Shown here piece by piece: positions 58,445-64,000 of a stretch of 64,000 nt of DNA. Within the stretch, counting starts at the first letter, position 1. Each line of letters opens with the position of its first letter. The stretch comes from Lacrimispora sinapis (GTDB taxonomy: Bacteria > Bacillota > Clostridia > Lachnospirales > Lachnospiraceae): the NCBI RefSeq assembly GCF_043633585.1, contig NZ_CP141832.1, positions 1,674,001 through 1,738,000 on the forward strand. The letters are read 5' to 3'. A model generated the notes under the pieces. It was not told the origin of the DNA and did no database searches. It worked only from the letters and a program-made list of their open reading frames with translations. A program made the position numbers and the translations under genes.

Positions 58445-59368
58445 ATGGCGGCAGTAACAGCTGGAATGGTAAAAGAATTAAGGGAAATGACCGGTGCAGG
58501 TATGATGGATTGCAAAAAAGCTCTTGCACAGACAGATGGTGATATGGACAAGGCAGTAGAGTTTTTAAGAGAAAAAGGACTTGCAGCCGCATCCAAAAAG
58601 GCAGGAAGAATTGCAGCAGAAGGAATCGTTGCTACAATTATTAGTGAAGATGGTAAAACCGGAGCAATTGTTGAAGTAAACAGTGAAACTGATTTCGTTG
58701 CAAAGAATGCTCAGTTCCAGGCATACGTGGCAGATGTAGCTTCCCAGGTACTTGCTTCTAAATCAGAAGATATGGATGCATTCCTTGCTGAAAAGTGGGC
58801 AAAGGATGACTCCTTAACAGTTGCACAGGTATTATCCAGCCAGATTTCTGTAATCGGTGAGAATATGAGCATCAGAAGATTTGAGAAAATTGCTGCAGAT
58901 GGTGTTGTTGTTGATTATATCCATGGCGGCGGAAGAATTGGTGTTCTTATTGAAGCAAGTGCAGAAGTGGTAAACGATACTGTAAAAGAAGCGTTAAAAA
59001 ATGTGGCAATGCAGATTGCGGCTTTAGCACCGAAGTATGTTAAGAGAGATGAGATCCCACAGGAGTTCATTGATCATGAAACTGAAATTTTAAAGACTCA
59101 GGCTAAGAATGAAAATCCAGATAAGCCAGACAACATTGTTGAAAAGATGATCGTTGGTCGTTTAAACAAAGAATTAAAAGAATTCTGTCTGGTGGATCAG
59201 GCATATGTAAAAGATGGCGATTTAACAGTTGGCAAATATTTGGAGCAGGTCTCCAAAGAAGTTGGCGGCAAGGTAGAAGTGAAGAAGTTTGTACGGTTTG
59301 AAACTGGTGAGGGTCTTGAAAAGAAGGAAGAGAACTTTGCAGACGAAGTAGCAAGACAGATGCAGTAG
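58445..59368 (+). CDS. tsf: Translation elongation factor Ts
   Basis: 307 residues. Nucleotide exchange factor for EF-Tu. Start region VKELREMTGAGMMDCKKAL is diagnostic; AAEGIVATIISEDGKTGAIVEVNSETDFVAKN and VGRLNKELKEFCLVDQAYVKD complete the family. TGGAGGG before ATG 58445. Downstream of rpsB as in nearly all bacteria. Confidence 0.98.
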   Translation: MAAVTAGMVKELREMTGAGMMDCKKALAQTDGDMDKAVEFLREKGLAAASKKAGRIAAEGIVATIISEDGKTGAIVEVNSETDFVAKNAQFQAYVADVASQVLASKSEDMDAFLAEKWAKDDSLTVAQVLSSQISVIGENMSIRRFEKIAADGVVVDYIHGGGRIGVLIEASAEVVNDTVKEALKNVAMQIAALAPKYVKRDEIPQEFIDHETEILKTQAKNENPDKPDNIVEKMIVGRLNKELKEFCLVDQAYVKDGDLTVGKYLEQVSKEVGGKVEVKKFVRFETGEGLEKKEENFADEVARQMQ

Positions 59369-59389
59369 TCTTAACAGGATTCTGGGGGG

Positions 59390-59416
59390 AATCCCATGGG
59401 TATCCATGGGATTTTT
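59390..59416 (+). terminator. Terminator of tsf
   Basis: AATCCCATGG (59390-59399) pairs with CCATGGGATT (59404-59413), then TTTC. Confidence 0.8.
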
Positions 59417-59496
59417 CTATTAAAATAGTGTCCGTTCACCAGTAACAAATGTTTCCATATTGTACGGACATCACAATACCAAAGGAGTTGACGAAA

Positions 59497-60414
59497 GTGG
59501 CTAAGTATATAATTAAGCGAATCGCTATGGCGGTTATAACAATTTTCGCTGTTGCAACGGTTACGTTCTTTGTCATGAACATGGTGCCAGGAGGTCCTTT
59601 CATGTCAGAAAAAGCGATCAGCCCACAGGCACAGGCCGCATTGAATGAAAAGTACGGACTGGATAAACCGTTGGGAGAACAGTATGTAACTTACATGAAG
59701 GATTTGCTTCATGGAGATTTGGGATTAAGCGTAAAGCAGCGCGGACGTACAGTTAATATGATTATTGGAGCTAAGTTTCCGGTTTCTGCAAGAATTGGCG
59801 GAATTGCAATTTTGACAGCTGTCTGTATCGGTGTTCCTTTAGGAAGCATCGCAGCTTTTAAAAGAGGAACTGTTATTGATAATATTATTATCGTATTCAG
59901 CACATGTGGAATTGCGGTGCCAAGTTTTGTGGTTTGTACCATCCTGATGTATGTCTTGAGTTTAAAACTGGGACTGCTGCCTACGTATGGTCTGGCTTCA
60001 TGGAAAAACTACATTATGCCTGTTATGGCACTTTCCCTATATCCTTCTTCCTATATTGCACGCTTGATGCGTTCATCCATGCTTGACGTTATGGGACAGG
60101 ATTATATGAGGACTGCCCGTGCAAAAGGCCTTTCTCAGATGGTGAGTATTTTTAAACATGCACTTCGTAATGCGATTCTTCCGGTAGTTACATACTTGGG
60201 ACCGCTTTTGGCCTACACTGTAACAGGAAGCTTTATCGTTGAAAAAATATTTACAATTCCTGGATTAGGGTCAGAATTTATTGGATCAATTACAGGCCGT
60301 GATTATCCTCTTATAATGGGTACCACTATTTTCCTTGCTACTTTGATGGTTATCATGAATGTGCTGGTCGACGTTGCGTACAAGTTTATTGACCCGCGTA
60401 TTAATCTGAAATAA
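59497..60414 (+). CDS. oppB: Oligopeptide ABC permease OppB
   Basis: 305 residues from GTG 59497, nine bases after AAAGGAG. Six membrane helices; start AKYIIKRIAMAVITIFAVATVTFFVMNMVPGGPF is the typical N terminus of OppB/DppB, and YMRTARAKGLSQMVSIFKHALRNAILPVV is the conserved permease loop. First gene of the opp operon. Confidence 0.94.
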   Translation: MAKYIIKRIAMAVITIFAVATVTFFVMNMVPGGPFMSEKAISPQAQAALNEKYGLDKPLGEQYVTYMKDLLHGDLGLSVKQRGRTVNMIIGAKFPVSARIGGIAILTAVCIGVPLGSIAAFKRGTVIDNIIIVFSTCGIAVPSFVVCTILMYVLSLKLGLLPTYGLASWKNYIMPVMALSLYPSSYIARLMRSSMLDVMGQDYMRTARAKGLSQMVSIFKHALRNAILPVVTYLGPLLAYTVTGSFIVEKIFTIPGLGSEFIGSITGRDYPLIMGTTIFLATLMVIMNVLVDVAYKFIDPRINLK

Positions 60415-60431
60415 GAGAAAGGAGAAAGAGG

Positions 60432-61472
60432 ATGCCAAAGAATAAATTATCATTACAGGTTAATGTGGAAGACTTTCTCCCGGCAAGTGATGCCGAAAAA
60501 GAAAGCTTAACTGTCATGCGGCAAAGCGTCGGATTCTGGAAGGATGGAATCAGACGTCTTAAAAGGAACAAGATTGCTATGGTCAGCATCGTTGTAATCC
60601 TTTTGGTTTTTGTTTTTTCGTTTATTGTACCTCAGGTATATCCATATAGCTATGAACAGCAGATCAGAGGAAGTGAAAATCTTGCTCCTATGCAGTATTC
60701 TGAAAAAGAGCTGCAGGCCATAGAGGCAGGAGAGAGCGTGTTTCCTCATGTGCTCGGAACCGATAACTTAGGCCGTGATTATGCAGTCCGGGTTATGATG
60801 GGAAGCCGTGTGTCACTTATCGTAGGTTTGGTTGCTTCGGCCATCATTCTTATCATTGGTTCCATTTACGGCTCTGTCGCCGGATTCTTCGGCGGGTGGC
60901 TCGATATGATCATGATGCGTATTGTTGATATGATCTATACGGTACCCGATATTCTGATTATCGTATTGCTGTCGGTTGCCTTTGATCAACCGTTGAAAGC
61001 ATTGGCCCAAAAACCCGGGTTTGAGTGGATTCAGGTGATCGGTGTAAACTTAATCAGTATTTTCGTCGTTTTCGCACTGCTTTATTGGGTAGGTATGGCG
61101 CGTATCGTTCGAAGCCAGATCCTTATTTTAAAAGAGCAGGAATATGTTACTGCGGCAAGAGCTCTTGGAGCCTCCAGCGGACATATTATTAAGAAGCATC
61201 TGCTTACAAACTGTATCGGTACGTTGATCGTAACAACAACATTACAGATCCCTTCTTCTATTTTTACTGAAAGCTTTTTAAGCTTCCTTGGCCTTGGTGT
61301 TGCGGCACCTATGCCTTCCCTGGGAAGTCTTGCAAGTGCTGCGTTAAATGGTCTCCAGAGTTATCCTCACCGCCTGTTTGCACCTGCTCTTACGATTTCT
61401 GTAATTATTCTGAGCTTCAACCTGTTGGGCGATGGTCTTCGTGATGCATTTGACCCGAAACTGAAAGATTAA
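60432..61472 (+). CDS. oppC: Oligopeptide ABC permease OppC
   Basis: 346 residues. N-terminal cytoplasmic segment (WKDGIRRLKRNKIAMVSI) of OppC_N type, then six membrane helices and coupling loop YVTAARALGASSGHIIKKHLLTNCIGTLIV. Ends LLGDGLRDAFDPKLKD, the usual OppC C terminus. RBS AAAGGAGAAAGAGG; 17-base gap to oppB. Confidence 0.95.
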   Translation: MPKNKLSLQVNVEDFLPASDAEKESLTVMRQSVGFWKDGIRRLKRNKIAMVSIVVILLVFVFSFIVPQVYPYSYEQQIRGSENLAPMQYSEKELQAIEAGESVFPHVLGTDNLGRDYAVRVMMGSRVSLIVGLVASAIILIIGSIYGSVAGFFGGWLDMIMMRIVDMIYTVPDILIIVLLSVAFDQPLKALAQKPGFEWIQVIGVNLISIFVVFALLYWVGMARIVRSQILILKEQEYVTAARALGASSGHIIKKHLLTNCIGTLIVTTTLQIPSSIFTESFLSFLGLGVAAPMPSLGSLASAALNGLQSYPHRLFAPALTISVIILSFNLLGDGLRDAFDPKLKD

Positions 61473-61487
61473 AGGAGGAGAGAATTA

Positions 61488-62498
61488 ATGAGTGAATATT
61501 TAGTTGATATTGAGAATGAACGTCTTTCTTTCTTTACTCCGGCAGGGGAAGTTAAGGCTTTAAATAATGTGTCTCTTCATCTGAAAGAGGGAGAGGTTTT
61601 AGGAATTGTTGGTGAATCTGGCTCTGGTAAATCGGTAACAGCGTATAGTCTTATGGGGCTTACCGCTTATCCGGGCCGGTTAATCGGCGGATCTTTAAAG
61701 TTTAACGGACATCAGATTGATAAAATGACGGAAAAGGAAATGAGAAAAATCCGTGGAAATGAAGTTTCTATCATTTTCCAGGACCCGATGACCAGCTTAA
61801 ATCCTGTTTATACCATAGGGAATCAGATATGTGAAGTTATCATGCTTCATACGAATAAAGATAAAAATCAAGCCAATGAGAGGGCAAAGGAACTTCTTAC
61901 TCTGGTTGGAATCAATGAACCGGAAAAGCGCCTGAAGCAGTATCCTCATGAACTTTCCGGTGGTATGCGCCAGCGTGTGATGATTGCCATTGCTTTGGCT
62001 TGTGAGCCAAAACTTTTGATTGCAGATGAACCTACCACAGCTTTGGATGTTACCATTCAGGCACAGATCCTGGAATTGATGATGGAACTGAAAGATAAAC
62101 TGGGCATGGCAATCATTATGATCACCCATGATTTAGGTGTGGTTGCTAATATGTGTGACCGGATTGCGGTTATGTATGCAGGCAAAGTTATTGAATACGG
62201 CGATACGGATGATATTTTCTATAATCCAAGCCACGAATATACCAAAGGCCTGCTTCGGAGCATCCCGAAACTTACGGAAAAAGAACACAGCAAACTGGTG
62301 CCTATCGAAGGCAGCCCTGTGGATATGTTAAATCCGCCGGCAGGTTGTCCTTTTGCACCCAGATGCAGAGCCTGTATGAAAATATGCCTGCGAGAAATGC
62401 CGCCGTATACTGATGTATCGGAGATTCATTACAGTGCTTGCTGGCTGCTTCAAAAGAAAGAGTTTGAAAAACAACAGGCACAGAAGGGAGATGCATGA
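61488..62498 (+). CDS. oppD: Oligopeptide ABC ATPase OppD
   Basis: 336 residues. Walker A GESGSGKSVTAYSLMGL, signature ELSGGMRQRVMIAIALA, Walker B LLIADEPTTALDV, H-loop MITHDLGVV; C-terminal oligopeptide-type Cys cluster CPFAPRCRACMKIC, which binds an iron-sulphur cluster in homologues. AAAGGAGGAG upstream. The stop overlaps the oppF start region. Confidence 0.96.
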   Translation: MSEYLVDIENERLSFFTPAGEVKALNNVSLHLKEGEVLGIVGESGSGKSVTAYSLMGLTAYPGRLIGGSLKFNGHQIDKMTEKEMRKIRGNEVSIIFQDPMTSLNPVYTIGNQICEVIMLHTNKDKNQANERAKELLTLVGINEPEKRLKQYPHELSGGMRQRVMIAIALACEPKLLIADEPTTALDVTIQAQILELMMELKDKLGMAIIMITHDLGVVANMCDRIAVMYAGKVIEYGDTDDIFYNPSHEYTKGLLRSIPKLTEKEHSKLVPIEGSPVDMLNPPAGCPFAPRCRACMKICLREMPPYTDVSEIHYSACWLLQKKEFEKQQAQKGDA

Positions 62499-63475
62499 TG
62501 GACAATAAATATCTTGTAGAAGTGCAGAATTTACAGCAGTATTTCCCTGTTTCCGGCAGTAAATTATTTGAGAAAAAGGTTGTAAAAGCTGTAGATAACG
62601 TATCTTTTGGAATTAAAAAAGGGGAAACGCTGGGTCTGGTAGGAGAATCCGGTTGTGGAAAAACCACCACAGGCCGTACGCTGCTTCGCCTTTATGAACC
62701 TACTTCAGGAAAGATTTTTTTTGAAGGAAAAGACATTACAAAAGTAAATATGCTTCCTTATCGTCAGAAGATGCAGATCGTTTTCCAGGATCCTTATGCA
62801 AGTCTGGACCCCAGAATGACGGTTGGCGATATCATTGGGGAAGCTATTGATATTCACCGATTGGCTGCCAACAAAAAGGAACGTCAGGAGCAGATCATCT
62901 CAGTTCTTTCTACTGTAGGTCTGAACTCAGAGCATGCAAACCGTTATCCTCACGAATTCTCAGGCGGACAGCGCCAGCGTGTCGGCATTGCCCGCGCATT
63001 GGCAGTAGACCCTCAGTTTATTGTCTGCGACGAGCCGGTTTCTGCACTGGATGTTTCCATTCAGGCTCAGGTTGTCAATATGTTTGAGCAGCTTCAGGAA
63101 GAACGTGGCCTTACCTATTTATTTATTGCACATGATCTTTCTATTGTAAAACACATTTCAAAAAGGATCGGTGTTATGTATCTTGGTAAAATGGTGGAGC
63201 TTGCAGACAGCTATGAATTGGCTTTTCATAGTCTCCATCCATATACCAAGAGCCTGATTTCAGCAATTCCCATTGCAGACCCTAAGTTAAGCCGTGAATC
63301 CAAACGAATCGTTTTAGAGGGAGATGTGCCAAGCCCTGTAAATCCGCCTTCCGGATGCCGTTTCCGTACACGCTGTCCATATGCAGATGAGCTTTGCGCG
63401 GCTCAGGAACCGGAATGGAAAGAGGTTGCCAGCGGCCATTATGCAGCATGCCACCATCTGGATAAAGTGAACTAA
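62498..63475 (+). CDS. oppF: Oligopeptide ABC ATPase OppF
   Basis: 325 residues from ATG 62498 (GGAG seven bases upstream); ATG 62495 is in frame and only adds one Met. Walker A GESGCGKTTTGRTLL, signature EFSGGQRQRVGIARALA, Walker B FIVCDEPVSALDV, H-loop IAHDLSIV, C-terminal Cys segment SGCRFRTRCPYADELC. Forms the ATPase heterodimer with OppD. Confidence 0.96.
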   Translation: MDNKYLVEVQNLQQYFPVSGSKLFEKKVVKAVDNVSFGIKKGETLGLVGESGCGKTTTGRTLLRLYEPTSGKIFFEGKDITKVNMLPYRQKMQIVFQDPYASLDPRMTVGDIIGEAIDIHRLAANKKERQEQIISVLSTVGLNSEHANRYPHEFSGGQRQRVGIARALAVDPQFIVCDEPVSALDVSIQAQVVNMFEQLQEERGLTYLFIAHDLSIVKHISKRIGVMYLGKMVELADSYELAFHSLHPYTKSLISAIPIADPKLSRESKRIVLEGDVPSPVNPPSGCRFRTRCPYADELCAAQEPEWKEVASGHYAACHHLDKVN

Positions 63476-63482
63476 AAACTCA

Positions 63483-63558
63483 TTGCTATTTTTCCGTTTT
63501 TATGATATGCTAGAACACAAATCAGCGCAGTAGCCGAGTAAAGTGCTACTGCGCTGAT
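63483..63558 (+). promoter_or_regulatory. oppA promoter and 5' stem-loop
   Basis: TTGCTA (63483-63488), 17 bases, TATGCT (63506-63511) indicate a separate promoter. The transcript would begin with ATCAGCGCAGTAG (63521-63533) pairing perfectly with CTACTGCGCTGAT (63546-63558). The stem is not followed by T, so it is not a terminator on this strand; a 5' stabiliser or a block to read-through pairing is more likely. Confidence 0.6.
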
Positions 63559-63585
63559 AAAAATATATTTATAGGAGGAAAAATT

Positions 63586-64000
63586 ATGAAAAAAGTATCA
63601 CTTTTATTAGCGGCTGTAATGGCTTCCGGTATGATTCTTTCTGCCTGTGGTGGAAGTAAGACTGCCGATCCATCAACTGGTGCTACCACAGCTGCTGCAA
63701 ATGGAGAAACAACAGCTCCTGCAGAAGGGGCAGCTAATGGACTTGATCTTGCAGTTAGGATTGGCCCTGATCCGGAGACAATCGACCCTGCTTTAAATAG
63801 TGCAGTTGACGGCGGTAATATGATCGTTCAGGCTTTTGAAACCTTATTGATCGTAGATTCTGAGAATAAAATTGTACCAGGACAAGCGGAATCCTTTGAA
63901 GTATCGGAAGATGGTTTGACCTATACCTTTAAACTCCGCAAGAATTTAAAGTGGAGTGATGGTACCCCTTTAACGGCTAATGATTTCGTGTATTCATGGA
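63586..64000 (+). CDS. oppA: Oligopeptide-binding lipoprotein OppA (3' end outside window)
   Basis: First 138 residues. Lipoprotein signal with lipobox (LLLAAVMASGMILSACGG; Cys 21), Thr/Ala/Gly-rich linker, then family 5 solute-binding start (VRIGPDPETIDPALNSAVDGGNMI, LAESFEVSEDGLTYTFKLRKNLKWSDG-like sequence). AGGAGG before ATG 63586. Delivers peptides to OppBCDF. Confidence 0.95.
   Translation, partial: MKKVSLLLAAVMASGMILSACGGSKTADPSTGATTAAANGETTAPAEGAANGLDLAVRIGPDPETIDPALNSAVDGGNMIVQAFETLLIVDSENKIVPGQAESFEVSEDGLTYTFKLRKNLKWSDGTPLTANDFVYSW

Noticed and set aside
1..64000. CRISPR array, tRNA or rRNA genes.
   Set aside because: No regularly spaced short repeats and no cloverleaf or rRNA-like segments were found by eye.

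Overview
The window looks like a chromosomal segment of a Gram-positive anaerobe of the Lachnospiraceae (Clostridium XIVa, Lacrimispora-like). This is inferred from the comM-dprA-topA-codY-rpsB-tsf gene order, the CodY and EF-Ts sequences, strong AGGAGG ribosome binding sites, paired uvrX/yolD genes and clostridial sugar-uptake operons. No rRNA, tRNA or CRISPR array was seen.

Layout. (1) 1-9955: right end of a siphovirus-type prophage: tape measure (cut by the window edge), three tail/baseplate genes, holin, amidase endolysin, then three consecutive serine-recombinase-family genes, the first with no catalytic serine. (2) 10.2-22.1 kb: an AT-rich accessory and defence island. It begins with a six-gene operon: excisionase-type HTH, a LAGLIDADG-fold protein that has lost its catalytic acids, McrB-like GTPase, McrC-like nuclease, beta-class N6/N4 DNA methyltransferase and C5-cytosine methyltransferase. 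Then come two nuclease-like genes, an OGG-fold glycosylase-like gene split into two overlapping frames, an IS66 remnant and a secreted protein with a tiny membrane peptide. A family of intergenic repeats, three of which carry a hairpin with a conserved loop and a varying stem, is scattered between these modules. (3) 22.2-26.5 kb (minus strand): a lantibiotic/bacitracin-type ABC transporter with its own two-component system. (4) 26.7-29.8 kb: a small frameshifted L7/L12-tail-like gene, the SOS-type uvrX-yolD pair and a TIM-barrel protein. (5) 30.2-37.6 kb: GH43 enzyme, then a LicT-type beta-glucoside operon (PTS EIIBCA, GH1, antiterminator, MFS) with a readable RAT/terminator switch. (6) 37.7-48.4 kb: a Csp/subtilisin-like protein whose catalytic serine is glycine, nitroreductase, a GH94 phosphorylase divergent from a LacI regulator (identical operators on both sides), a CUT1 sugar ABC transporter whose first permease is frameshifted, and galE. 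(7) 48.4-51.5 kb: a long intergenic region holding an inverted 49-bp copy of the 5' end of the next gene, followed by an SOS-box-controlled radical-SAM/UDG-like repair pair. (8) 51.7-64 kb: housekeeping genes comM, dprA, topA, codY, rpsB, tsf and an oligopeptide ABC transporter operon oppBCDF-oppA, the last gene cut by the window edge.

How it fits together. The prophage end sits directly against the defence island. The sugar region offers two routes for beta-glucosides: PTS plus hydrolysis, and ABC uptake plus phosphorolysis. Several genes (18.4, 21.6, 26.9 and 45.5 kb) have apparent one-base frameshifts, three of them at short A or T runs, so the raw reads should be checked before they are called pseudogenes.
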